Position numbers and translations under genes: made by a program. Below are positions 47,544 through 59,127 of a DNA stretch of 64,000 nt, in pieces. Source of the stretch: Boswellia sacra (lineage: Eukaryota > Streptophyta > Magnoliopsida > Sapindales > Burseraceae); the NCBI GenBank assembly GCA_013180625.2, contig SNVD02004529.1, forward strand, positions 62,001-126,000, given 5' to 3'. The stretch's first letter is position 1. Every line of letters starts with the position of its first letter. The notes under the pieces were generated by a model. The model was not told the DNA's origin. It ran no database searches and saw only the letters and a program-made list of their open reading frames with translations.

Positions 47544-50500
47544 TTATTTATGAGCAGTGTGAGCAGATCTATTGGCAAGTGTTTGGTATATGCCTCTAAT
47601 AGTAGTTGGAGTGGTTCTACAACACCCTCCAATAAGGGATGCGCCAGCCTCACACCATCTGCTTACATAGGAGACAAAATCCTCATCTGAAACCCCAGTA
47701 TTTTGCTGCAAGAGACACAAGTGCAAAGGGTTAATCTGGCATGTTACAACTTTAAAAACCAAAAAAAAAATTCATCCACTTTGGATTTTCCAAAGAATAA
47801 GGAAAATTAATCAAATTCTCAGTAAATTAAATCTATAATGTCAGCATTTATGATTGCCTTCCCTTTCTCTCTGTTAAAAATCCAAACAAGGCACATAAAT
47901 TTCTCAATTTGAATAGTAAGAAAGACGATTGATAAAATCATGACTGAAAATAAACACTTAGGCCTACACTGGCTCCAAATGCACATAATAGCATGAAATA
48001 TGATTTACATTTTCTGATTAGTACTACATAAAATAAGTGGAATGAAATTTGCAGGGATATTTTTGTGTGATTTTGAAAGCTAAATTTTTACATCAACATA
48101 GGTATTTATACCCTTAACATAAGACTGTCAAGTTGTATCCATCAAGGCTCCACCAGCCTTCATCCTAAATCTTTTACATCAATGGGACCACTTTTTTGGA
48201 AATGTGGTCCATGTTTCTGGGACAAGACAGGGAATACATTATGGCATCACTTCTCAACCATAGAGTGATTATTATTATTGTTATTATTATTATTATTATT
48301 ACTATTGTTGTTGTTGCTGTTGTTATTATTACTATAATTATTATTTTTTTTTTAAAAGAAGATTTATTCCAAAAACCTCATTACGTTTCCCATGCTCATC
48401 TAGTTCTAAATTGGGAGCAATTTTCAAATTCCACAAACTTGGCAGTTAAGAAATATATGAGATATATTTATATCCCATGTAGCTGGGTTCCAAGGGACTC
48501 TTGACCTCTTGGATGGAACAAAGAGTCATAATCACTTAACCAAACCCTTGGAGATGCAACCATAGAGAGAATACAGTTATTTTCAGTAAGGAACGCCATA
48601 AAAATTGCAGACTTCCAATTTATTTAAAAGGAAAATGAAATATTTAATATACACAACAAATCAACTCTAGTAGGATGAAATGGCGAATATTAGCTGTCCC
48701 AAACAATTTTTATCTTTCACACATTTGCTGCTCATGTGCATAGAATTCAAAAGTTCAGATTAAAACAAAACTTACCACCCACTCCTTGCGATCAGGATCA
48801 TAAAACTCACCACTGTTGGGATATATAAGCACTGGTTTAGTAGTCCCCTGAAAAAATCATTCATGAAATTAGTTTTCCGTTAATCAGAGAGACACGTGGT
48901 TATATGTGATAAAATAACACAATTCTTAAAAAAACATAGGAAGAACAAGAAGAGAAACTCAACATTCCATTATGGATTGGATAAGAAAGCAATTTCCGCT
49001 ATCACCGAATGCAATACCACAGCAGTTGAAGGAAGAAAACAGCCAAATAATTTAACATGTCTTGTACTCAGAAGTAGCAAGTCAATTTTAAACAAATTTC
49101 CACTGATTTCAGTTTCATATTTCAAAGCAATCAGACTACCAAAAGAGTTCATCATGTACTAGGCAACTTAAGCTAAAAATTACTTGCAACTATTCAAAAG
49201 TTAAGAACAAGTAAAACATGTAATATAAAAAGATAGTACAACTGTATACTTTTTAACTCTCAATTAAAGCAAGACCTGATACTGTATGCAGGGATGTACC
49301 TAACTGCATTAATCAAAACCGAGGTGCAGAGTAAATAAATGTTCATATAGCATGGTTTTGATGTTTCATCTCTTTGAAACCAGGTAGGGCAGTAATTTAG
49401 CAGCATATGATGCTCAGCTTGAAAACATCGAGAAATTACAAAATGAAATTGTATCAATTCTATGAGACTTATAAGTATAAACAATAGAAGACCATAAACA
49501 ACAACGATTGTACCTTCTTAATGGCTAAAACCAGTTCATGAATAAATCTTGGAGGTGTGCAGTTGATTCCTACTGCAACTACTTTTTTGGATGATTCAGC
49601 AACTGAGGCACATTCAAGCAAAGAATCACCGCTAACCACATTGACACCATCCTTTGAGTTAAAAGAAAACCAAGCAGGAATTTTTATGTCTTCTTCCTCT
49701 AAGAGCTCAGCATAAGCCTACAAGAAGAAAACATAATTAATGAGAAAGTTAGGACCAAAACTAAAGCAAGCAAGTACAAAAATGTACTCATAGCCAATTA
49801 AACCAAGAGCTGAAGCTTTGAATCAATCAATTTGGGCGTTGACTCAAGCCAATAAACTTGACACCATATTAGTGATAAATCTCTAGGCCATCCATAGAGT
49901 AAGGCTGTTGACAGTAGAGTTTACTCAGGTGTACTCTAAAACTTCAATCTTTTAAGAAAAAACATAGAAATGATACCAAGAACCTAGCACCTTGTTGCAA
50001 ATTTCAAAAACATTTCACTAAACTTGGATAAGATAGTCGGTGCTAATGCTAGAACAGAAACAGATCCATAGATTGCAACTGGCAAATGAAACTTATTGAT
50101 ATCATTAATATCCAGAAGCGTCCATTAGTACCTGAGCTTCTAGCTTATTAGGAACTGTTTCAAAAGCTATCAGGTCAGGAGCAGATTCTGCAAGGACCTG
50201 GACTCTTCTGCGATGAAAATCTTTTAGAGTGTCTAATGTGATTAGATCCCCATAGTCTCCACTGCAAATAGAAGACAGCAATACCATAAAATACACATAA
50301 TACTATTAGTCCATTTAATGAAGTTTGAATCAAAAAACGGACACAGAAACACAGCAGATGCTGACAATTTATTTGAGGGCTGCACCAGTGATTTAGGCCA
50401 CAGAAAAAGTCTCAATATGGGTAGGCTAGTGATGCGGTCACTCCTGCCAATGTTATGCCAATCATAAACTTACTCGTTATAGAACTATGATCCTTCATAC

Positions 50501-51843
50501 AGGATTTCTGGTTCATCATATCACCGTACAAATGATTCACAAACATGCACAGCACAAAGAGCTAAACTGAAAAAACATTAGCAAGGGTGACAAAACCAAA
50601 TATCTTCAGAATTTGAACTAGCAGTTTCAAATGGTGAACTAATAGATTCTACATTGTAATCACATCAATTTTGAAATTGCAGCACACTGCTTTTGTCATG
50701 ATTTATGTAAACAGCCTTGACTCACCTGTACTCAGAGCCATCAGCCAAATATGCGCCATAACTGCCAACAGATGCTGCAACTAAAATTGGACGATGTTTG
50801 AGAATCCTATCATATCCAGAGCTTTCATCAGTACTTTTACATCTCTCATAATACATATCCCGTGCCTCACAAGCAATTTCTACACTCTTCTGAAGCAAGG
50901 CTTCACTTTCTTCCCTGGAGAAGCCTTTTTTCTCAAACCCCTGAATGGTAGCCTATCCATGTTCAAGTCAACCTAATTGTTAGTTTCAGACAGAGCAAGG
51001 ACAACCTCAAGACAGAGAAGAGAGAGATTTGTTAACACCTGATACGATGCTGTGATTATAATATCAGCACCAGCTTCAAGGTAGTCAAGGTGCACCTGCT
51101 CCATTTGGTAACTCAGTACATGAGGGAAAGAAACCATCATTAAGAAGACATATGCCTTATTACACTAGATCAGTCCCATCCCAGTAAATTCTTAATCATT
51201 CAGTTTAAAACCAAATCGAAAAAAGATTGTAATTCATCAGTTTTCAACCTTCTAGCATCTTCCATTCAGTAAGAAATCATATGCTATGACCTATGGTGGT
51301 CCAAATTCAAAATACTTACAATATATTGCTATTTTATGCTGTTGCTACTACCTATCACTGCAAGATTTTTGTAAAATGTTTAACCATCCAATGTCTGCTT
51401 CATACCAACGCCACTGCCATGTCCTTGAAGGGCGTGTATTTAAATACCCAAAATGACATGACCTCCTGAAGGAACAGATTTAAAATGCGAAACCCTATCA
51501 ACTCGATTCTACATGAATGTCTTGTCTAGTTCACGAATACATGAAATGTCAAACGCGCAGAGGAAAAAAAAAAGTACTTGACAATATTTAAAACGATCCA
51601 TTTCAAAATTCAACATCAATGAAATAGGCATAGCTAAATACTGTACGCGTTGCGAAGTTACAGAGAGGGAGAAAGAGGTGCCTGGCGAATGAGGTGAGGC
51701 GAAGTGAGAAGGCACTTGGCGCTCCACAAGGGATCATTGAGGTCAGCACCGTGGCGCTCCAGCTCTGTTGCAAGTCCACCATCGATGACAGCGGCGCCAC
51801 CCGCCTGCTGTAGAAAATCCATCATTAACGAGGACGACGACAT
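47544..51843 (-). CDS. HMT3: Homocysteine S-methyltransferase (HMT3-like)
   Basis: Seven exons on the minus strand (51682-51843, 51039-51095, 50726-50952, 50132-50261, 49514-49717, 48776-48847, 47544-47705) join in frame to 337 codons, matching plant HMTs. The enzyme transfers a methyl group from S-methylmethionine to homocysteine, giving two methionines (the SMM cycle, cytosol). It opens [20 protein letters not shown]. The zinc-binding cysteines are present: Cys245 in GINCTPP and Cys312-Cys313 in [10 protein letters not shown]. The ATG at 51841-51843 is chosen because the frame upstream has no ATG. Intron 1 has a GC donor (CAG|GCACCT). An (ATT)n-rich tract lies in intron 6. The number 3 subtype is inferred from similarity and from the adjacent kinase gene, as remembered for Arabidopsis. 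An exon-4 relic lies at 62110-62236. Confidence 0.95.
48268..48350. repeat. (ATT/GTT)n trinucleotide tract in HMT intron 6
   Basis: Imperfect trinucleotide run of ATT with GTT and GCT interruptions, ending in a T run. It lies within the last intron of the methyltransferase gene. Confidence 0.85.
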
Positions 51844-52176
51844 GTCTGCGCTGCCCTGCACTAGCTGAGTTGTTCAATTTGGCGTGACTCGACTCGACTC
51901 GACTCAACTGGACTGAACTCAAGCGTTTTGTTTAGCTCGATTGAGTACTCAGTACTCAACTGAACTCGACATGACAACTGGAGCACTAATGTATCGCCAC
52001 GCTGTCCTTTGAATTTATAGATACACATATTTCACATTGCGCCTCTAACTTTTACGATACTCCCTAATTTTCGTAATGAAATTGGAAAATGACATGGCAC
52101 CCCCAATAGATGTTGAGAGTAAACCAGATTCCCCATGGTTATGGAAGTAACATCGACACCCGGTTCTAGCCCACCA
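51844..52176. other. HMT leader and promoter region
   Basis: Presumed transcription start region of the minus-strand methyltransferase gene. It contains a pentamer run of GACTC (about 51886-51905). No other feature is seen. Confidence 0.4.
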
Positions 52177-52671
52177 TAGGGATGGAAATTTGGGACACCG
52201 CACGTAAACACGACATGAATACGATATAAATATAATAGATGATTAATAAATAGGTCGGATTCATATTGAAAGAATTCAACACGCCAACTTGTTTAATGAC
52301 AGGAATAGTTAAACATATTTTGTCTATCCTTAATATGTAAGCTCATTTAATTATATAAATTATTACCTCTAAAACTAAAATTTTTATATTATAAATAAAT
52401 TAATTTATAAAATAATAAATTATGATGATTTTAATAGTATTTTATACTAACAATGATTTATATTCTAAAAATAATTTTAATTGATATAAATATATAGAAT
52501 ATAATATATTATGCATAACTAGGTTAAACAATTAAGTAAATTATGTGAATTAAATATGACATGATTACAACACATGGATAACACGTTTAATAACAATGTC
52601 GGATCCGTGTTTCATGTCTTGACATAAATAATTAAATGGGTCAACACGCACGACACGAAATTCCACTCTTA
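52177..52671. mobile_element. hAT-type MITE (495 bp), diverged
   Basis: The ends TAGGGATGGAAATTT and CGAAATTCCACTCTTA are imperfect inverted repeats. The 8-base duplication GCCCACCA/GCCCACCG (52169-52176 and 52672-52679) matches 7 of 8. Internal text matches the element at 22775-23276 in the opposite orientation, with more mutations, so this is an older member of the same subfamily. Confidence 0.8.
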
Positions 52672-52874
52672 GCCCACCGTTAATGAATAAGTGACACGGC
52701 CAGTGCATTGAAAGGGTATTATAGGCTTTTGACAATGAAAAAATATTTAAAAAAACCAAGAAAATTTCTTTATTAAACTATATAAAAAGACTACCCCATT
52801 TAATTTCATAAAAATCTTCTTAAAATTATAAATTCTCTCTCTTGGTTCACTCTTCCTTCTATCTCCTCTTCACC

Positions 52875-55015
52875 TGTAACAACTGTAATTTTTTTATAGG
52901 GCTATATAAGTCATTATAGGAGTTAGTTAAGAATAATGATAATAATTAAAAAAAAAGAGAGTTTTAATTAGATTTAAATTGGAAGAGATTAATAGTGGCT
53001 GAGTTTTATCTCTTTTAAAATACTTTCACCTTATCTAGTATATATAAACATTATTATGACATCACAATTAGGTTTTAAACATAAAAGCTAAGTGGAGGCT
53101 TTGAAACTCAGAGAATTTCAAGGTAAGATCATATTCTCCTTAGTTTGATACAATGACTATTTACTAGAAATTATTGTTGCCTAGATTTATACTAAGATTT
53201 TTACAGAGGTTTAAAGAACAGTTTAAGATTTTTGAATTTATTAAGAGCTTTAAAAATCGAGTTTCAGTCTTCTCTTTGTATATGTTATTATAGACATAAA
53301 TAGGAAGGTGTATAATTTTATTTCACAAAAAAAGATCAAGATTTCAATTTATTACAAATTTTTGAACTTTCTATTGAAATCCTGGAAAATACTATAGTTT
53401 CTAGATATTATGAATTTCAGAATTTTTTTCATACACTAGAGGAGTCAAAAATTTCTAAAATTTTATATGATGCTTTTTTAAGATGATATATATATTTCTA
53501 TAAATTTTCAGGATTTATCAACATGTAGAATAATTGTTATTAAATTTTGAATTTGAAATGTCTTAGTCCAAAAATTTTGGACATAATTTACTGGCAGAAA
53601 AAGAAAATCATTTAAAAATAGTTTTTGCTTGTAAATTCCTTTGAAAAATTTTTAATTGAATCCTTTATGTGTCTAGTTCACCTCTGCAAAATCCTAGATT
53701 AATCAAATTAAGATATAAATTTCTTAAATCTCTGGAATCACCTTTATTCAGGGAATGAGACTTAGGTAGAACGGTTTGTTTAGGAAATTTTAAGGGAATT
53801 TTATAGCATATTTTAGGTGTTGAGTTTATGACTTTATCAAAATGTTTTCTGGTTATGTCTTAGGACAATCATTGGACGAGTAGGAGCTAGGATATTTCTC
53901 TTTTTGGATCGATCAAGATAAGTAACATCATACATGTACTGTGATTAAAGTATAACGTGTTCTTAATGAATACCTTGATATGTTAGAAAATATTTTTCTG
54001 ATATATTATATGAATTATTTTCTATTTTATGATATAAATTACGGAATTAGGGTTTTAACAAATATTTTAAATTGATTCTTAAAAAAAACCGTTTTTATGT
54101 TAAAAACCGTTTTAGTGAAAGGAACTTTTAACAAATTATTTTTACAAAAATTCAGAATATATATTAAATGTTTCCTTGACATTTTTTTTTGAAGCTTTGA
54201 TATTTTGATGACTATATGATTATCTACGAAAAATTATTAGACTATGTACTTTAAGTATTGTGTTATTTGCCATGGTTTTAAAATGTTTTGACTCATTGTC
54301 TATAGTATCTGAATACTATTGTGAACTTTGAATTCTGAACCCAACTGTGGTATTAGTGTGCACACGACTTTTTAGGTTGGGTCACCGGGATTACAGATGA
54401 TATATTATCTAATTTATAAGCCAGGTCACCGGGATTACAGGTAACATATTTCTGGGTCGGGTCACCGAGATTACAGGTGACATATTTCTGGGCCGAGTCA
54501 CCGGGATTACGGGTGGCACTATGTGATATGAGTTAATAAATGTTTTTTTATCTTTAATGATTGTGAATGATTTCTTTGATCTTAAATATTACAAATGCTT
54601 ATGACTCCGTTTTTATTAAGATATGATTCTAGAACTGAAGTATTAAACTATGAATTATATGATGCTTTTATAATTGTTTTAAGATACTAAATGGTTGTGT
54701 ATGATTTTACTTACTGAGTTGACGGCTGACCCCTCGTCTCTAACATTTTGCAGAGTAGTCTTGAAAGTTAGTAGTTGGGCTTGTTGGCTGATGTCGAGAC
54801 TTTATTTCATTTTTGGAATTATGTAATAAGAAGACCCTTTTTTTAATAATTGTATCTAGAACTTTAGATTGTTAGATTTTGTTTTGATTAGAGAGATATT
54901 AAATTTATTGTTATGTTCACTTTTTCCTAATAAGAAGACTTATTGAAGTTTTTGTTTAAAGGTTTATTGTTAGTAATTTCCAAGCATATTTGTATTTCGG
55001 TTTTGGGGCGTTACA
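52875..55015. mobile_element. Solo LTR, probably Gypsy-type (2.1 kb)
   Basis: A 2141-base block begins TGTAACAACTG and ends GGGGCGTTACA, the TG...CA palindromic form of plant LTRs. It is flanked by an exact 5-base duplication TCACC (52870-52874 and 55016-55020). No second LTR, primer site or polyprotein lies nearby, so it is best read as the product of recombination between the two LTRs of one element. The Gypsy label rests only on the TGTAAC/GTTACA ends and the length. Confidence 0.8.
54380..54520 (+). repeat. 36-bp tandem repeat inside the solo LTR
   Basis: Four copies of GGTCACCGGGATTACAG-type units, with GTCACC starting at 54381, 54425, 54461 and 54497. Spacing is 44, 36 and 36 bases. 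ACATATTTCTGGG joins the later copies. Such minisatellites often lie in the U3 part of LTRs. Confidence 0.88.
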
Positions 55016-55317
55016 TCACCTCTCCCTTGGGTTCCCTGTGTCTCTCCTTGTTCAACTTCTCCCTTTTTACTAGTTTTTCAACTTGGGCAGAAAAGATGTC
55101 TAAATTAGTCTTTTGATGTAAATATTTTTGACAAGCTTGAGAAACTCTGGTTGTTATGTTGATCATTTTTATGTTTTTATATTTTAATTAAATACAAAAA
55201 TTTATTTTTAATTAGATTTTGATTATTATATTATATTTGAACAAGAGAATGAGGTAGTTCTATCACCTTTTCTAAAATCCGGTGACATTTGATTACTAAT
55301 TAAGTTGTAAATTAGGC

Positions 55318-55770
55318 TATATCAATGTTAAGATACGATACGATTAATAAATGTATTGAATCTATGTTGAAGTGTTCAACACGCTAACTCGTTTAGTGAT
55401 ATGAATAGTTAAATTAATCGTGTCAAATAAAAATGATTAAAAACCAAATTAATGTATGTAATAGCAAATTTAAATTATTTAAATTATTTTATTTTATATT
55501 AATAATTATTCATATTAGGAGGATAATATTAATTAATATAAATAGATAGAATGTGGTTGATTAAGCATATATATTGAAATAATTAAGTAGGTTATGTGAG
55601 TTAATATGATCCTAACTACAACATATTTATTAAACGATTTGTATTCTTATATAAGTTTTAACACGAATAATTAATTAAGTTGTATTTATATTAGCTAAAA
55701 TTTTATTAGTTTATATTCTAACATGATATGATATGAATACACACTCAAATATGAGCTGTCACACTTAGAT
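55318..55770. mobile_element. Strongly decayed hAT-type MITE
   Basis: Words such as TGTTCAACACGCTAACTCG, TTAGTGATATGAATAGTTAA and ATTATGTGAG-like text parallel the interior of the element at 52177-52671. Clear terminal repeats and a duplication could not be found. The boundaries are approximate. Confidence 0.5.
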
Positions 55771-56031
55771 TTTGACAGATGTCACTAACGGAGTGCGAAA
55801 ATGGGGTGTCAATGTTTCTTCTAAAATAACAAGGAGGTTGGTGCTATCGACATCTTACTGGGGTGTCAAGAAATTCCCCTCATAAATTCTCAAGAAATTC
55901 CCCTCATAAATTCGGCAAAATTAGACCAATTATGAGGTAAATAAACATAAGAAATTATAGAATTCGGAGGACGATTATGTGCTTGTCACTTAGTAAGATT
56001 CTTATCCTTTTCACGTCCATAAAACTAAAAG

Positions 56032-56883
56032 TAGGGGTGTTCAAAATACCCTACCCGATCGGGTTTTATCGGGTTGGTCGGGTTATAGGCGGGTCAATGT
56101 AATAAAAAAACCCGAAATCAGGTTTTGAAATTCGGGTTTTGTGCAATCGAGTTTGAGATCGGATTTAATTCATGTAACCTGATATAACCTGACCCGATCA
56201 AAAAACAAAGCTAAAACAAGCAACCTGCAAAAACGCTCGACAAAACTCGACGAGCTCGACACGACTCGACATATAAGTGTTGAGTGTCGGATGATACATC
56301 CGACACATCCGACACTCGATGTCTTCAAAAATAGGCTGATATCGAGTGTCAGATGATGCATCTGACACTCGACACTACACTCGACGTTGGATAATGCATC
56401 TGACACTCAATATCAGTCTATTTTCGAAGACATCGAGTGTCGGATGCATCATTCAATACTCGATGTCTTCGAAAATAGACTGATATCGAGTGTTGGTTAT
56501 GAATCTGACAAGATTCGAGATGTAAGTATCGAGTGTCGGATGATGCATGATCACTCGACACTTACATGTCGAGTGTCAGATGTCGAGTGTCATCTGACAC
56601 TCGATGTCTTCGAAAATAGACTGATATCGAGTGTCGATTGTGAATCCAACATGACTCGACATGTAGGTATCGAGTGTCGAATGATCGTGTCGAGCTCTGT
56701 TGAGCATTTTGGCAGATGACCTGACATGACTCGACCAACCTGACCAACCTAATCATTCGGGTTATATATCGGGTCACATGCTTCAGAAACCCGATTTTGG
56801 GTATAAAATGGCGAACCAGATCATGTATCGGGTCATGTCAGGTTGGGCAAAACTCGACCCGACCTAACCCGTGTCCATCCCTA
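56032..56883. mobile_element. hAT-type MITE with palindromic core, copy A (852 bp)
   Basis: The left end is TAGGGGTGTTCAAAATACCC and the right end is CGTGTCCATCCCTA. They are flanked by an exact 8-base duplication ACTAAAAG (56024-56031 and 56884-56891). CCCGATCGGG and GGGTTGGTCGGGTTAT words lie at the edges and CGACACTCGA/TCGAGTGTCG arrays in the core. It is non-coding; the open frames through it are repeat-driven. Confidence 0.9.
56270..56700. repeat. Palindromic TCGAGTGTCGGATG array (copy A core)
   Basis: Head-to-head and tail-to-tail copies of a unit of about 50 bases. The unit contains TCGAGTGTCGGATGATGCAT and GTCTTCGAAAATAGACTGAT. Both the unit and its reverse complement occur, so long stretches can fold back on themselves. 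Confidence 0.85.
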
Positions 56884-56986
56884 ACTAAAAGGGCGATGGA
56901 GGAGCATGATGAGATAAAAAGGAAATTTTGGAAGTGCATATCCGTGAGTGAAAAAGTACAACAACATGATGAGGATTGGCATCAAG

Positions 56987-57518
56987 GACGGAGCCAATTA
57001 AGGCCCAGGAAGGGCAGTTGCCCCTTCTCAACTTTTCAAAATTTCTAAATCCTCCATATATATTTTATAAAATAACTGTAATACCTTGCTGTTTATAATC
57101 TTATAAAGTTATATTTCCTTCTTTGAGCCTATTAAAAACCAGTATGTGTTAAACAAAACCAATCGTTATATTTTGATCTTTAATCAATTGAATGATTCTT
57201 AAAATTAATTAAAATTTATGCCTTAACTCTTAAAAAAATTAAAAGGAAAAACTTCCTCCGATAACCCTTTATTTTTAAATCTAAAGTCCAAATAACTATG
57301 TTCAGTAATTCTTTTATGATTGAATATTATTGACTATCAACAATTTTTGACAACTCTTTTTTTTCTTCTTGTTATATAATTACATCCCCTAATCATTTAT
57401 AAGAGTGTATATAAACATATATAGGTGTGTATAGTTCTAATTATGAACTAATAACTCATAATATATGTAAGAAATTATATATAAAAAAATAAGGTTATAA
57501 ATCATTTCCTCTCTCTCT

Positions 57519-57560
<42 letters not shown>

Positions 57561-58210
57561 TTTTTGAGTTAAATTTTTAATATAAATTTGTGACTAACTC
57601 CTTGTTCATTATTAATGTTATGGTTGTGAGATCAATGGAGTTAAAAAGTTCATCATTTTTACTTATAATAATCAATAATTTCACAATTATAAGTTTGGAG
57701 TGAAGAGATTTATGTAAAACTATCTAGATATATATTACGTATATGTATGTTTGGCTAAAAGAGAAATGATAAGTGCATGACTAAAAGAGTGATAGTTCAA
57801 TCAGTAATGCTAAGCAGGAAAGACTATCCTCAGCTCTGTTAGCTTATAAGCTAAAATATCTTGTATAATCTCATTATGGTTTATGCTAAGCTAGAAAAAC
57901 CACCTTCAACTCTGTTGACTCATAAGCTAAAATGTCTTGTGCAATCTCATAATGATTGTTGCATTAATAATTGTAGAATCCATATTCTTCCATTAAAATA
58001 ACCATTTCTTTTCAAATTTGAAATGTAAATATAATTGAATATTTGTTTTCAAATTTCATGTCTAAATAACCATATTTAGTATCCCTCTTTTTTTCTCTAA
58101 TTAAGACCAAACACTTAGGTAAAGCAAATTAATGTTCATAGTTATGATTATATAAAAAATTTTACTTTTTGAAATTGCTCCTCCTTAATGAAATTTCTAG
58201 CTCTGTCCCT
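56987..58210. mobile_element. Mutator-like non-autonomous element (1.2 kb)
   Basis: The ends GGACGGAGCCAATT and TAGCTCTGTCCCT are imperfect inverted repeats. They match those of the 469-bp element at 7846-8314, including a CAGTTGCCCCTTCTC segment near the left edge. The flanks carry an exact direct repeat GATTGGCATCAAG (56974-56986 and 58211-58223), of which 11-12 bases would be the duplication. An (AT)18 run lies at 57521-57556. No transposase frame. It separates the two halves of the DNA between hAT copies A and B. Confidence 0.75.
57521..57556. repeat. (AT)18 microsatellite
   Basis: Perfect AT dinucleotide run inside the Mutator-like element. Confidence 0.95.
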
Positions 58211-58236
58211 GATTGGCATCAAGAAAAGGGTCAGGG

Positions 58237-59119
58237 TAAGGGTGCACATGGGTCGGGTTTACCATTTTATACCCGAAATCGGGTTTTTGAAGTATGGGAC
58301 CCGATATATAACTTGAATGATCGGGTTGGTCGGGTCTGTCGGGTCATCTGTCAAAACGCTCAATAGAGCTCGACATGATCATCCGACACTCGACACCTAC
58401 ATATCGAGTCGTATCGAATTCACAACCGACACTCGACACCTACATATCGATGTCTTTAAAAATAGACTGATATCGAGTGTCGGATGACACTCGACATTAC
58501 ACTCGACGACACTCGACACTTACATGTCGAGTGTCGGATGATGCATCCGACACTTGATGTCTTCGAAAATAGACTAATATCGAGCGTCAGATGCATCATC
58601 CGACACTCGACATGCAAGTGTCAAGTGATGATGCATCATCCAACACTCGACACTTACATGTCGAGTCATGTTGGATTCACAACCGACACTCGATATCAGT
58701 CTGTTTTCGAAGACATCGAGTGTCGGATGATGCATCAAACACTCGACATGTAAGTGCGAGTGTCGGATAGTGTCGAATGTCGGATGATGCATCTGACACT
58801 CGATGTCTTCGAAAATAGACTGATATCGAGTGTCACTCGACATGTAAGTGTCCAGTGTAGTGTCGAGTCATGTCGAGCGCTATCGAGCTCGTCGAGTTTT
58901 GTCGAGCGTTTTGACAGGTTGCTTGTCTTAGCCTTGTTTTTTGATCGGGTCGGGTTATATCGAGTTACATGAATTCAACCTGATCTCAAATCCTATTGTA
59001 CAAAACCCGAATTTTAAAACTCGATTTCGATTTTTTTATTACCTTTACCCGCCTATAACCCGACCAACCCGATAAAATCTGATCGGGTCGGATCGGGTCA
59101 GGTAATTTTGAATACCCTA
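58237..59119. mobile_element. hAT-type MITE with palindromic core, copy B (883 bp)
   Basis: The left end is TAAGGGTGCACATGGG and the right end is TTTTGAATACCCTA, with an imperfect 8-base duplication GGTCAGGG/GGTCAAAG (6 of 8; 58229-58236 and 59120-59127). It is the same family as the element at 56032-56883 but inverted: its right edge (ACCCGCCTATAACCCGACCA) is the reverse complement of that copy's left edge. Non-coding. Confidence 0.85.
58380..58870. repeat. Palindromic TCGAGTGTCGGATG array (copy B core)
   Basis: Same unit as at 56270-56700: inverted and direct copies of CGACACTCGA with the GTCTTCGAAAATAGACTGAT linker and ATGATGCATC palindromes. Confidence 0.85.
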
Positions 59120-59127
59120 GGTCAAAG

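Noticed and set aside
54380..54520. CRISPR-like spacing of four repeats
   Set aside because: The intervening text is itself repeated, so this is a tandem minisatellite in a plant LTR and not repeat-spacer units.
56170..58972. Several open frames of 70-110 codons within the two hAT copies
   Set aside because: They exist on both strands because the TCGAGTGTCG array lacks stops in several frames. The peptides are repeats of one another.
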